Positions 30,307 to 38,715 of a stretch of DNA of 64,000 nt are shown in pieces. Location of the stretch: contig NZ_AWXE01000005.1 in NCBI RefSeq assembly GCF_000469155.1, positions 80,119-144,118 of the forward strand, in the 5' to 3' direction. Both the position numbers and the translations under genes were made by a program. Below the pieces are notes generated by a model, which made no database searches, had not been told where the DNA came from, and was given only the letters and a program-made list of their open reading frames with translations. How positions within the stretch are numbered: position 1 is the stretch's first letter; the number at the start of each line of letters is the position of its first letter. The DNA is from Candidatus Micropelagos thuwalensis (GTDB lineage: Bacteria; Pseudomonadota; Alphaproteobacteria; RS24).

Positions 30307-30420
30307 ATGACTCCCAGAGGACTCCTGAGAGCCTTTAAATGGTATTTTAAATTAAAGATTAGACGCCTCAAGCCAATAAGTCACACAAGGCTGCCGACTG
30401 TCACAGTGGTGTCACAGTAG
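30307..30420 (+). CDS. Possible 37-residue basic peptide ORF
   Basis: ATG at 30307 has GGAG 8 bases upstream. The peptide, starting MTPRGLLRAFKWYFKLKIRR, is strongly basic with alternating hydrophobic residues. Its last codons run through the 23-base element-end repeat and encode TVTVVSQ before TAG. No family recognised; size and charge would fit a small DNA-binding excision factor, but this is speculation. Confidence 0.35.
   Translation: MTPRGLLRAFKWYFKLKIRRLKPISHTRLPTVTVVSQ
30395..30417 (+). repeat. 23-base repeat near right end of element
   Basis: Exact copy of 27283-27305 in the same orientation, about 134 bases inside the right att-like repeat. It includes the doubled TGTCACAG motif. 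Confidence 0.6.
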
Positions 30421-30550
30421 ACACCCAATAACGCACCAATTTAATAGAAACCTCTTGATGTGACACATCATCTCAAATAGGCTTAACGTGTTAATTAGGC
30501 ATCGTTATTGTGGGGCCTTAGGGACAACATCCGACTTACAGCTGCTGTCC

Positions 30551-30601
30551 CGCTGCCCTCCGAAGGCAGAGGTCAGAGGTTCAAACTCTCTCGGGTGCGC
30601 C
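30551..30601 (+). repeat. attR-like partial copy of tRNA-Arg
   Basis: Repeats tRNA-Arg from the anticodon stem to the acceptor end, with 49 of 51 bases identical. It lacks the D arm and 5' acceptor strand, so it is not a functional tRNA. It marks the right border of the small element and may also be the left border of an older one. Confidence 0.85.
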
Positions 30602-30819
30602 TATCATTTTTATAGCAAAGGTCTGATCTTATCTTTTTATGACTTCGGTTAATTCAGCTGTCTTTTGCTGGGCGTCCTGAAGGACACCTACTTCTTATGA
30701 AATGATTAAAGTTAAGTTCAGTATATCTTCTTGACCCGTAAAAATAGCCATATATGTATTTATTATGTTACTTAGCATCAATTAGAGATTATCAGCTTAT
30801 TTAAGGTAATTGTTATCTA

Positions 30820-31110
30820 ATGAATACACTACAAAATTATTCGTCCCTTATCGCAGTTGTAAAACAGATGGAAGCCGACTTAGGTCTGTCTGACTTGTCG
30901 GAAGCTGAACGTTTAGTGGTAGCTGCCATTGGTATACTTCAGGAAAAGCTGGGAGCTTCGGAATTTGTTCCGTCGAAAGCAATCATCCAGCAAGAGTTAT
31001 GCTCAAATATGTCTGCGCCAACTTTTTACAATGCACTTAGTGAATTGTTGCGAAGAAAAACAATCGAGGTGCCTTTAGGGCGAAAAAAGGGCCTATATCG
31101 TCTGTGTTGA
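30820..31110 (+). CDS. Small winged-helix DNA-binding protein
   Basis: 96 residues. After an N-terminal helix, SEAERLVVAAIGIL is helix 1, VPSKAIIQQELCSNMSAPTF is a helix-turn-helix, and NALSELLRRKTIEVPLG then KKGLYRL looks like recognition helix and wing. This is the layout of small MarR- or ArsR-like winged helices. I do not recognise the exact family. It is just right of the attR-like repeat and left of a membrane protein, probably part of an older island layer. The ribosome-binding site is weak. Confidence 0.65.
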   Translation: MNTLQNYSSLIAVVKQMEADLGLSDLSEAERLVVAAIGILQEKLGASEFVPSKAIIQQELCSNMSAPTFYNALSELLRRKTIEVPLGRKKGLYRLC

Positions 31111-31239
31111 ATTTGCAATTTTCTATGAAAACAACTTTATTTTTTATTCCCAAACAAGGAAAAAATATATTAAAGCTTTTAAATGGGCAGTAGCTCTGCT
31201 CCTAGCTTCTGTGTTTGGAACAAGACTGATTTATAAGAT

Positions 31240-31830
31240 GTGAAACAAATGCAATTATTAAAAAATGCACTGTCGTTTTCAGCGAAGGAATTCTGCTTTG
31301 TATTCTTCGGTTACGTTTTAATGTTTTTTTTAGTGCAATACGTTATATATCCAGTGCAAGAAATCATTATTCCAGAAAGCACAATATTTGCTGCACTTCT
31401 ATTTCTTCCGCATGGGGTTCGTGTTGTCTCAATTTGGCTTTTACGAGAAAGGGCTATCATCCCTCTTTTCTTAGCTAGTCTTGTAATTTATCGATCGTTT
31501 TATTGGCACGCAGAACCATTTTATTTGAACTATTTTCTTATTCTGACTGGAACCTTTTGTGCTTATATCGCAATTCTGTTTTTTGACTTCGGCAAAATTG
31601 ATCTGTCTGTTCAAAACCTCTCAATTTCGCATTGGCGAAGTCTTATTTTGTTGGGTTTTGTTGCTTCAGTTTTTAATGCGATAGGTAACTCTGTAATACT
31701 AGCTTCAAGTATTGACTTGGAGTCACAGTTGCGAACCCTCATTCATTACCTCATAGGTGATACGCTTGGGGTAGTCGGGTTTCTGGTTATTCTTTTGGCA
31801 TTGCTAAGAATTGGCAGAGTCTTAAATTAG
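31240..31830 (+). CDS. Integral membrane protein, MASE1-like
   Basis: 196 residues starting at GTG 31240 (ATG 31249 is an alternative). About five to six membrane helices. The segment LLFLPHGVRVVSIWLL then RAIIPLFLASLV resembles the membrane sensory MASE1-type domain, but no output domain follows. The stop is directly against the integrase remnant, so truncation by recombination is possible. It may be co-expressed with the winged-helix gene 129 bases upstream. Confidence 0.6.
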   Translation: MKQMQLLKNALSFSAKEFCFVFFGYVLMFFLVQYVIYPVQEIIIPESTIFAALLFLPHGVRVVSIWLLRERAIIPLFLASLVIYRSFYWHAEPFYLNYFLILTGTFCAYIAILFFDFGKIDLSVQNLSISHWRSLILLGFVASVFNAIGNSVILASSIDLESQLRTLIHYLIGDTLGVVGFLVILLALLRIGRVLN

Positions 31831-31846
31831 GTGAGTAATACAAGTA

Positions 31847-32075
31847 AAATTTAAGGCTGTAAGCAGACTATTCTAGCAAGACCTTACCCTGGCAGCGGTT
31901 CTCCTCATATCAGGCCAAAAGTAACCGAACATGTTATTAAGGTACATGAATCCTAATCTGAAGACTTATCCTCCAAGTTATCAGATTAGGATTCATGTTT
32001 TTATTCACGTCCCAACAAGGTTGAGCTTTTGTGAATTAAAAATTAACGTTAAAGAATAATTTTTGTTTTGGTCAA
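31847..32075 (+). pseudogene. Decayed 3' end of a second integrase gene
   Basis: In one frame the DNA reads KAVSRLF, stop, QDLTLAAVLLISGQK, stop, PNMLLRYMNPNLK, which lines up with the intact integrase VSRLFERGLSLPEVALISGHKDPRMLFRYTH. Two in-frame stops and loss of the catalytic His show it is dead. The following non-coding bases (GTTGAGCTTTTGTGAAT, TTAACGTTAAAG) also match those after the intact gene. The rest of the gene is missing. Confidence 0.88.
31946..31996 (+). repeat. Perfect 16-bp inverted repeat in integrase remnant
   Basis: ATGAATCCTAATCTGA (31946-31961) and its exact reverse complement (31981-31996) flank a 19-base loop, followed by GTTTTTATT. It could act as a terminator. The intact integrase copy does not have this hairpin, so it formed during decay. 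Confidence 0.6.
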
Positions 32076-32165
32076 ATAATTCAAATCAGGTCTTAAGAGC
32101 ATATTGACTTGGATTAAGCATCTAAACACCTACAACCCAACCTATTTAAATTGAGTGGAAACACA

Positions 32166-33410
32166 ATGACCGAAGCTGCGGACAGGGTTTATCAAGACGG
32201 GGAACGAAGGGTATCCTCCGGACAGGCCTGGCGAGATTATTGCAGTATTCTCGATATTGCGGGAACACTTATTGACACAATTGAAGCCCCTCTTGATGAT
32301 CTTGATCGTGCCGAATGGTACCGGTTCCTTACCCGCTTAATGCGAAATGGCGCAGAACGCTTCATGGAAAACAGTGAGCCAGAACGCCCTCGCCTACGAG
32401 TTACCCCCTGGCGGCAGGGCATTAATTTCCAGTCGCCTGACCAAGATCACCTGCTATGCGAATTCATAGACGGCACACATGATTATGTGATTGAGGGCTC
32501 GCTCGGCACAATTCCTTATTTTGTTATCGCGTCGTGGAGCGCTCCGATGCCGGTTGATGCGGGCAGTAGCGATTGGGCGGATAACGGTGTAGAGGGTCTT
32601 GCAGAGTTCAACCCCGCCGCCTTACGCACTACGGGTTTTCTTCAAAGCAATATGCTGAGAACTGACGAAGCGGGTAAATTTGAAATCATAGTCAGCCGCA
32701 ACAATCCGGGCGAAGGGCTTAACTGGCTGCCGATCGAAGCCGACTGCGCCGGCCTTCTGGTTCGAAATGTCTATCATGACCGCGCAGAAACCGTTCCACC
32801 ACAGTTCGACATCCGGCGGGCCGACGGCAGCGCGCCACGACCAATCAACCTGAGTGATGTCAGCCTCAATCTGGCCCGCGCCGGACAGACAGTTCTGGCC
32901 TATGCCCATATGGTCTGCCATTGGTGGCAGGAAACTTTGGCGGCATCCGAGAACCGGATAGTCTTTGACGATGAGGTTTATCTGTCCAATGGCGGTGTCG
33001 CTGACCGGTATCATGGCTTCGGGCGCTGGTCCTGTCCGCAAGACCGGGCGCTGGTAATTGAGTTCACACCGGGAACCTGCGAATACTGGATCTTTCAACT
33101 GTGCAATATCTGGCAGGAGAATCTCGACAATTATGAGGATGGCAACGGCTATACCCAAAATAAAATTTCCACAAAACTCCCAGATGGCACCATCCGGGTC
33201 ATCATCGCCCATGAAGACCCCGGAGTTCAAGGGAATTACATTTCACCCTTCGGTCATAAACAAGGCGGCATGAGCCTGCGGCTGATTAAACCACAGGCAC
33301 CTGCGCCGGAGGTGGTTCTGTATGATGTGGCTCTGGAAGAGTTGAAAGAGAACGGGCTGGATGCGCTCAAAACCCTTAAACCCGTTACGTCAGGCGTTGC
33401 ACAAAGCTAA
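32166..33410 (+). CDS. DUF1214-like protein
   Basis: 414 residues starting at ATG 32166; TTG 32151 is an alternative in-frame start. WRQGINFQSPDQDHLLCEF, DGTHDYVIEGSLGTIPYF and, in the C-terminal third, YWIFQLCNIWQENLDNY with PDGTIRVIIAHEDPGVQGNY follow the pattern of DUF1214 proteins. The family has no established reaction; members occur in steroid, terpenoid and aromatic catabolic clusters. No signal peptide is visible. It faces the aldehyde dehydrogenase gene across a 223-base gap. Confidence 0.65.
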   Translation: MTEAADRVYQDGERRVSSGQAWRDYCSILDIAGTLIDTIEAPLDDLDRAEWYRFLTRLMRNGAERFMENSEPERPRLRVTPWRQGINFQSPDQDHLLCEFIDGTHDYVIEGSLGTIPYFVIASWSAPMPVDAGSSDWADNGVEGLAEFNPAALRTTGFLQSNMLRTDEAGKFEIIVSRNNPGEGLNWLPIEADCAGLLVRNVYHDRAETVPPQFDIRRADGSAPRPINLSDVSLNLARAGQTVLAYAHMVCHWWQETLAASENRIVFDDEVYLSNGGVADRYHGFGRWSCPQDRALVIEFTPGTCEYWIFQLCNIWQENLDNYEDGNGYTQNKISTKLPDGTIRVIIAHEDPGVQGNYISPFGHKQGGMSLRLIKPQAPAPEVVLYDVALEELKENGLDALKTLKPVTSGVAQS

Positions 33411-33433
33411 TTTTTAAGAGAGAGGATAACTAT

Positions 33434-33493
33434 ATGTCTTTATCTATCTCCTCGGGCAATCTGGAAGGCGCCGTCCGCATTGCTGGCTTTTAG
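33434..33493 (+). pseudogene. Short broken ORF after the DUF1214-like gene
   Basis: ATG 33434 has AGAGAGG 8 bases upstream but the frame stops after 19 codons (MSLSISSGNLEGAVRIAGF). A strong ribosome-binding site before so short a frame suggests a truncated gene. The rest of the 33411-33633 gap contains nothing I can identify. Confidence 0.3.
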
Positions 33494-33633
33494 GAGGCTT
33501 TGGCCATAAAAAGGCGCTGTCACAAAATTGTTCGATGTGCCTGAGACTTTCCTGATAAGCGCTGATTTTGGTTAAAAACTTTTTTCATTATTTTGGCTGA
33601 TACTGCCGGCCCATTTTTTTGCATTTTAATAGA

Positions 33634-35154
33634 TTATGAACCCCGTGTATCAGGATTGCCGAGTTTTGTTAAAATCTGGCTTTGAACCGGGAGGGTGACG
33701 GTTTTCTCCTCCGTGTAGAACTGCTCGCAGGCTTTGCCACTCTCTCGGCCGATGCCAGAGTCCTTGACACCACCAAACGGTGCCCTCAATTCCCTCACCA
33801 TCGGCGTGTTGACCCATAACAGGCCGGACTCCAGACGCTTCTGCGCGTCCATGATGGTCGACAGGTTTTCTGACCAGACATAACTGACCAACCCAAACGA
33901 GGTGTCATTGGCCAAGGCCCAGGCCTGTTCAGCTGAGTCAAATGTCTGAATGACCCCAAAAGGCCCGAAAATTTCTTCTTGGCATAACCGCGTGGCATTG
34001 TCTCCAACCTGCATCAACGTAGGCTGCATAAAGGCGCCCGGAGCCAACGCCTCAATCCTCTCGCCTCCTGTCAGCAGGTTGCCGCCCTCCTTTTGGCCAA
34101 TCCCGACATAGGATAAGACCTTTTCCATATGCGTCTTGGAGCCAAGAGCACCAATCTCGGTTTCAGGGTCGAAAGGGTCGCCAACGCGAATATTTTGGGT
34201 GCGCGTAATCAAGGTGTCAATAAAATCGCCTGCAATGCCGCTTTCCAAAAATATGCGGGAGCCGGCAAGACATTGTTGGCCATTATTGGAGAAAATACCG
34301 AGCAAGGCCCCGTCCACAGCCTTTTCAAGGTCAGCGGATGCAAATATGATATTTGCCGACTTGCCGCCAAGTTCCATTGTGACGGGTGTGAGATTTTGCG
34401 CCGCCAGGGTCATGATCTGCTTTCCTGTTTCCGTACCCCCGGTGAATGAAATACGGGCAATGCCTGCATGTGCGCTGAGGGCTGCACCAGTCACCACGCC
34501 GCTCCCATTGACAACATTTACCACACCGTCAGGTACCCCAGCCTGCTGCAGCAAAGGCATGAGCGCGAGGAGTGTCATAGGTGTCTGTTCTGAGGCTTTG
34601 ACCACACAGCTGTTACCGAAGGCCAAAGCCGCCGCCAGTTTCATGGTTGTCAGAGCCAGTGGCGCGTTCCATGGCCCGACTAGGGCGCACACCCCAACCG
34701 GGTCTCGCCTGACATAGGTCAGATAGTCCGGATTCTGGGTGTAAAGATCCCCTTCGGATTGACCAATATAATCTGCAAAAAACCTGAAATTAAGGGCCAC
34801 ACGCCGGATTTGACCTGCTAGCAGATGCGCATAGGGGATGCCGGTGTTGAGACATTCGAGACCGGCCAAGGTCTCGGCATGCTCGTCAACAAATTGAGCA
34901 ATCTTCCGCAAAACCGACTGCCGTTCCTCAACTGTCAGATCGCGCCAAACCCCGGATTGAAAGCTTTTTTGAGCCGCAGAAACAGCGCGGTCAACAATCT
35001 GCGCATCGGCCTCATGTAATGCGGCGATTTGCTCACCGGTCGCCGGATTATAAACCGGCAGGACCGAGTCAGAGCCAAATGCTTCATCATTAATCAGGTT
35101 TTTACATTCAGTAATCGGCTGGACTTGCGCCTTGATAGTTTGAGCCTCGTTCAT
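33634..35154 (-). CDS. Aldehyde dehydrogenase (NAD(P)-dependent)
   Basis: 506 residues. Catalytic Cys295 in NNGQQCLAGSRI and the Glu in VTMELGGKSANI are present; VGPWNAPLALT and FTGGTETGKQIM belong to the cofactor site. The family resembles betaine/hydroxymuconic semialdehyde dehydrogenases. The frame opens at GTG 35178, but ATG 35154 with GAAGG 7 bases upstream is preferred. It is downstream of the racemase-like and FAD monooxygenase genes in one leftward operon, so it probably oxidises an aldehyde made from the same unknown substrate. Confidence 0.93.
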   Translation of the reverse strand: MNEAQTIKAQVQPITECKNLINDEAFGSDSVLPVYNPATGEQIAALHEADAQIVDRAVSAAQKSFQSGVWRDLTVEERQSVLRKIAQFVDEHAETLAGLECLNTGIPYAHLLAGQIRRVALNFRFFADYIGQSEGDLYTQNPDYLTYVRRDPVGVCALVGPWNAPLALTTMKLAAALAFGNSCVVKASEQTPMTLLALMPLLQQAGVPDGVVNVVNGSGVVTGAALSAHAGIARISFTGGTETGKQIMTLAAQNLTPVTMELGGKSANIIFASADLEKAVDGALLGIFSNNGQQCLAGSRIFLESGIAGDFIDTLITRTQNIRVGDPFDPETEIGALGSKTHMEKVLSYVGIGQKEGGNLLTGGERIEALAPGAFMQPTLMQVGDNATRLCQEEIFGPFGVIQTFDSAEQAWALANDTSFGLVSYVWSENLSTIMDAQKRLESGLLWVNTPMVRELRAPFGGVKDSGIGRESGKACEQFYTEEKTVTLPVQSQILTKLGNPDTRGS

Positions 35155-35174
35155 TTTACAACCTTCAAATAATC

Positions 35175-35930
35175 TCACATATAAATTTTGGAAAGTCTGG
35201 GTTTAATCGTATGTATGCAGTCCATAGGTTTTGTTGCGGGTGGTAACTGACCCATGATGTTCAGAACCGACCAAGCCAAGCATAGATTGGAGGACAGCCG
35301 GGAGTCGTTGTCAACCCTGGCCAGCACGGAGAGGGAAGGCAGGCCGGTGCCGGAAATTAGAACCGGTTCCTCAACATCCTCCCAGACGGAAAGCTGAGGC
35401 AGGAGTCGGTCGCTGGTGAGGGTGTAAATGTTTCGCGTATCCTCGATCTCAGGCAGAATGGAGACGGCCTCGATGATCTCCACACCGCGCGCCGCCCAAT
35501 AGTGCTGGGCCTTGTCAAGAAGCGCCTGCGGGTATGGAGCCAACAGACGAACCCGTTTTGCATTGAGTTTGGACAGGGCTTGATAGATGGCTTCGGTCGC
35601 AGTCAAAACCGGGCGTCCGTAAGTGTTTGCGACATCACTGACCAGACGCGCCTCCGCATCAGCACCTATCATGTAGCTGGATCCGGTGCAGCCAAAGGCA
35701 AATATGTCCGGGCGAAATGTGTCATAACCCTCAAGATATGCAGGCAAATGCATCAGGTAATCTTGCAAACGCTGGCCCGGGTCAGCGGCGGTCGACACAG
35801 ACCGCACAGTGCAGATCATTATGTCGTCCGGAACCAGAAGCCTGAACTCTGCTTCAACAGTCGGATTGGCTTGCGGTACAATCAGTCCGATTGTACCTTG
35901 CGGCCCATATTCATATCTTTGCTGTTTCAC
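35175..35930 (-). CDS. Asp/Glu racemase superfamily protein (maleate isomerase / arylmalonate decarboxylase-like)
   Basis: 251 residues, GTG start overlapping the FAD monooxygenase gene by 20 bases. IGLIVPQANPTVEAEF at the N terminus is the hallmark of the maleate isomerase/AMDase branch. Cys81 in FGCTGSSY is the first catalytic Cys. Where maleate isomerases have the second Cys the protein reads ISGTGLPSL (193-200), so it is a single-Cys form. A paralogue with the same features is encoded at 39305-40036. Reaction could be isomerisation, racemisation or decarboxylation. Confidence 0.82.
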   Translation of the reverse strand: MKQQRYEYGPQGTIGLIVPQANPTVEAEFRLLVPDDIMICTVRSVSTAADPGQRLQDYLMHLPAYLEGYDTFRPDIFAFGCTGSSYMIGADAEARLVSDVANTYGRPVLTATEAIYQALSKLNAKRVRLLAPYPQALLDKAQHYWAARGVEIIEAVSILPEIEDTRNIYTLTSDRLLPQLSVWEDVEEPVLISGTGLPSLSVLARVDNDSRLSSNLCLAWSVLNIMGQLPPATKPMDCIHTIKPRLSKIYM

Positions 35931-37137
35931 GAAATTGCGCCTCGGATTTTCTTAAGCCCTCAATCATGGAGGTTTTGAGCAAATAAGACCTTGCCGTCTC
36001 AGTTTGTTCGGTGATGGTTTTCAGCTCATTAAAAATTTCCCGCCGCTTACCTGGCTCCTTTTCCTGCATTCGTGACCTGTTACGATCCGCAGCCTGCAAA
36101 ATATCTTCCAGAGCCGTAGCCCGCCTTGCTGCGGCATAGCGTGGCAACGCCGTTTCATCATTTGCCCTCAGACTGAGTTCGAGCGCATCGCTCAACATCA
36201 GAGCATCATGTATGCCGCCATTCATGCCCATCCCCCCGGATGGGCTGTTCAAATGGGCAGAGTCGCCCGCCAGCACAATCCGGTTGCGGCAGAATTCATC
36301 AGCAATTTTCATGTGAACACGATAGGGACGAATGACATTGATGTTGCAGGCTGCTGCCTCAGGCGTAATGCGCGAGAGTTTCCGGCGAATAGCAGCTTCC
36401 TCAAGCGCCTCCTCAAGCGTTTCCTCAGAGTCAGGATAAAGACTGCAGCGCCATAGATCAGGGAGTTTCAAAAGGCTGAACGTTCCCTTTTCCCACCACA
36501 CATAATTTATGTTGGACAACCCCTCCAAATGATTTTCAAATGGGAAATCGGTGGTCGCAAGTATTGTGGTTTCCGGATAGGTATGACCTGGGAAGGTACT
36601 CGTGACATGACCACGCACGATACTTTGGGCACCGTCGGCGCCAATCAAATAGCGCGACCTTATCCTAAAGCGTACCCCACAATTCATAAGCGTGGTTTCC
36701 ACAAACGCCCCTTTGTCAACAATGTCTTCGACCTGACAACCATAATTGACCTCAATACCTGCTCTGCCAAGTTTTGCTCTCGCTGCCGCAGCCAAATGAG
36801 CCTGCTCGCACTGCACTCTATAGGGGTGGTTTGTGTCCGCCTTTAGAACTGACAAATCAAACACCACCCGATCTCCCGTCTCATGGAACCGGATTTGCCA
36901 TTCCGGCGATTTCAAGCCATTTTCCAGCACTGCAGATGTCAGGCCCAATGGTTCTAAAAGGTCGAGTGTCGGTGGATGAAATGTTGAGGCGCGTAATTCC
37001 TCAACCGGCGCATTCAGCTTGTCGCAGATATACATGTCAATGGATTTTTCCACCAAAGCATTTGCTGCTAAAAGCCCGACCGGTCCGGCCCCGACAATCA
37101 GTACATCCGTTTCAAGGTTTTGGGGGTCATCCATCAT
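35911..37137 (-). CDS. FAD-dependent monooxygenase (PHBH/UbiH fold)
   Basis: 408 residues. Dinucleotide motif VLIVGAGPVGLLAANAL at the N terminus, YLIGADGAQSIVRG (DG motif) near residue 165, and VLAGDSAHLNSPSGGMGMN (second FAD motif) near residue 290. Class A flavoprotein hydroxylases act on aromatic or N-heterocyclic acids using NAD(P)H and O2. It overlaps the symporter gene (11 bases) and the racemase-like gene (20 bases), so the four genes form one operon. Confidence 0.92.
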   Translation of the reverse strand: MMDDPQNLETDVLIVGAGPVGLLAANALVEKSIDMYICDKLNAPVEELRASTFHPPTLDLLEPLGLTSAVLENGLKSPEWQIRFHETGDRVVFDLSVLKADTNHPYRVQCEQAHLAAAARAKLGRAGIEVNYGCQVEDIVDKGAFVETTLMNCGVRFRIRSRYLIGADGAQSIVRGHVTSTFPGHTYPETTILATTDFPFENHLEGLSNINYVWWEKGTFSLLKLPDLWRCSLYPDSEETLEEALEEAAIRRKLSRITPEAAACNINVIRPYRVHMKIADEFCRNRIVLAGDSAHLNSPSGGMGMNGGIHDALMLSDALELSLRANDETALPRYAAARRATALEDILQAADRNRSRMQEKEPGKRREIFNELKTITEQTETARSYLLKTSMIEGLRKSEAQFRETAKI

Positions 37138-38548
37138 GTTGCTCCGCGGGGGCTTCTATACGCCATGCATAAAGAAGCAAAATGGGGCAAATCCATGGGC
37201 CTATGCGTTCATACAAATTGCTGGGGCCGGCATAAAGATACTGGTTAAAAGCAACCGACATGAAAAATCCCGTCATCATGGCAAGAAAAACAGCATTGGG
37301 GTGTGGCCGCCACCCGGCTAATCTCGCAAATAAGACCGGCCCGAAGGCTGCACCCAAAGCGGTCCAGGCAAACAGCACGCGTTCAAAAATAGAAGTTGGT
37401 GCGGATAAGGAAATCCCCACCGCCAAAACCATCAAGCCAGCCGCCGCAATGCGAGACATCAATACTGACCGCACAGGCTGAAACTTGATGTCATGAGATA
37501 TGGAAGCGCTGGAGGCCACCAGAATAGAGTCAACCGTTGACATAACCGCAGACAATAATGCCGCCATGACCAGTCCGGCGATGATGTCGGGAAACAGCAG
37601 GCTCGTGGTGCCGAACAGAATCTGCTCTGCATTGTCCATTGAGACAGGCAGAACTCTGGCTGAAAGCCCCAAAAGAGCCATGCCTGAAAAAACAATCAAC
37701 GACCAAGACATGGCGATTTTAAATGCCTTACGTCGTTCCTTGTCGTTTTTTACGGACATAATCCGAGTCATTAGCTGGGGCTGCCCAAAAGTCCCGAGCC
37801 CAATCCCAGCCATGCCAAGCGCTGCGCCGATTGCGGTCAAACCTGCCCGCCCGCCAAAGATGTCCAGATGGCCTGGCGTATCCTGTGCAAGACGCGCCCA
37901 GAGCTCAACTGGGCCACCAGCCTCAACAAGCGCAGCCAAAGGCAAAAGAATGGCAATAACCAATATAACAATCCCCTGGATCATGTCTGTCGTGCTGACC
38001 GCCCAGAACCCGCCCAAAACGGAATACACACTCACGATGAGGGCGGCCAGTAAGATTCCCTGCCAGGACGGTATGTCAAAATAGGTTTTCATGGCACTAC
38101 CGCTGGCCAACAACTGAGCGGATATATAGAAAATAAAGCAAAACAGGATCATAGTGCTGGACGCCAGAACAATGCGTCGGCGCGCATGAGAGACTGTGTC
38201 GGCGGCAATAAAATCAGTAAATGTGACATATTTATGCTGATGGGCGCGCTGCTGCAGCTGTTTGCCCAAAACCACCCAGGCAACTATATAACCGCCCCAA
38301 ATGCCAGGCAACATCCATAAGGCGGACAGTCCGGTTGCATAGACAAAACCTGAGAAACCCATAAGCACCCAAGCCGAGGAGGATGTTGCGGCATAGGAGA
38401 AGCCAGCGACCCAGCCATTGAGATTACGCCCCCCAATGAGGAAATCTTCGTTTGTTTGTGCGCGCCGCGCAGCCCATAACCCAAGTAAAATCAGGCAGGA
38501 ATGATAAGTGACAAGAATTGCCAAAATGGTTTGGCTGTTTGATGTCAA
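37127..38548 (-). CDS. Sodium:solute symporter (SSS family)
   Basis: 473 residues, about 13 membrane helices, with the early SSS block FLIGGRNLNGWVAGFSYAAT and GGFWAVSTTDMIQG. Starts at TTG 38548 with AGGAG 7 bases upstream. PutP/PanF-like carriers import organic acids, amino acids or vitamins with sodium. As first gene of the operon with FAD monooxygenase, racemase-like protein and aldehyde dehydrogenase, it likely imports their substrate. Confidence 0.9.
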   Translation of the reverse strand: MTSNSQTILAILVTYHSCLILLGLWAARRAQTNEDFLIGGRNLNGWVAGFSYAATSSSAWVLMGFSGFVYATGLSALWMLPGIWGGYIVAWVVLGKQLQQRAHQHKYVTFTDFIAADTVSHARRRIVLASSTMILFCFIFYISAQLLASGSAMKTYFDIPSWQGILLAALIVSVYSVLGGFWAVSTTDMIQGIVILVIAILLPLAALVEAGGPVELWARLAQDTPGHLDIFGGRAGLTAIGAALGMAGIGLGTFGQPQLMTRIMSVKNDKERRKAFKIAMSWSLIVFSGMALLGLSARVLPVSMDNAEQILFGTTSLLFPDIIAGLVMAALLSAVMSTVDSILVASSASISHDIKFQPVRSVLMSRIAAAGLMVLAVGISLSAPTSIFERVLFAWTALGAAFGPVLFARLAGWRPHPNAVFLAMMTGFFMSVAFNQYLYAGPSNLYERIGPWICPILLLYAWRIEAPAEQHDG

Positions 38549-38669
38549 TCGCAGCTCCTGTCATTACGCTTCAACTGTATTCATTATCTTCGTTATAATA
38601 CCCTGAATGCCTATGATTTATATCAAGATTTAATGTGTCCTGAAAATTTGAATTCAGTGGAAACCTCAT

Positions 38670-38681
38670 TTATCATGATAA
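38670..38681 (+). promoter_or_regulatory. Palindrome between divergent symporter and ASCH genes
   Basis: TTATCATGATAA is a perfect 12-base palindrome in the 167-base gap between two divergent starts. Position and symmetry fit an operator, but no regulator gene is adjacent. Confidence 0.3.
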
Positions 38682-38715
38682 TTGATTTTAACTTTAGCCA
38701 AAGCTGAGGTGGTTC

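Noticed and set aside
30551..30601. Second tRNA-Arg gene
   Set aside because: Only the 3' part of the cloverleaf is present; the 5' acceptor strand and D arm are missing.
32622..33230. 202-codon leftward ORF
   Set aside because: Antisense to the DUF1214-like gene, no motif or ribosome-binding site.
34136..34717. 193-codon rightward ORF
   Set aside because: Antisense to the aldehyde dehydrogenase gene, whose motifs are all intact.
37500..38084. 194-codon rightward ORF
   Set aside because: It lies wholly inside the symporter gene on the other strand; composition is that of an antisense shadow.
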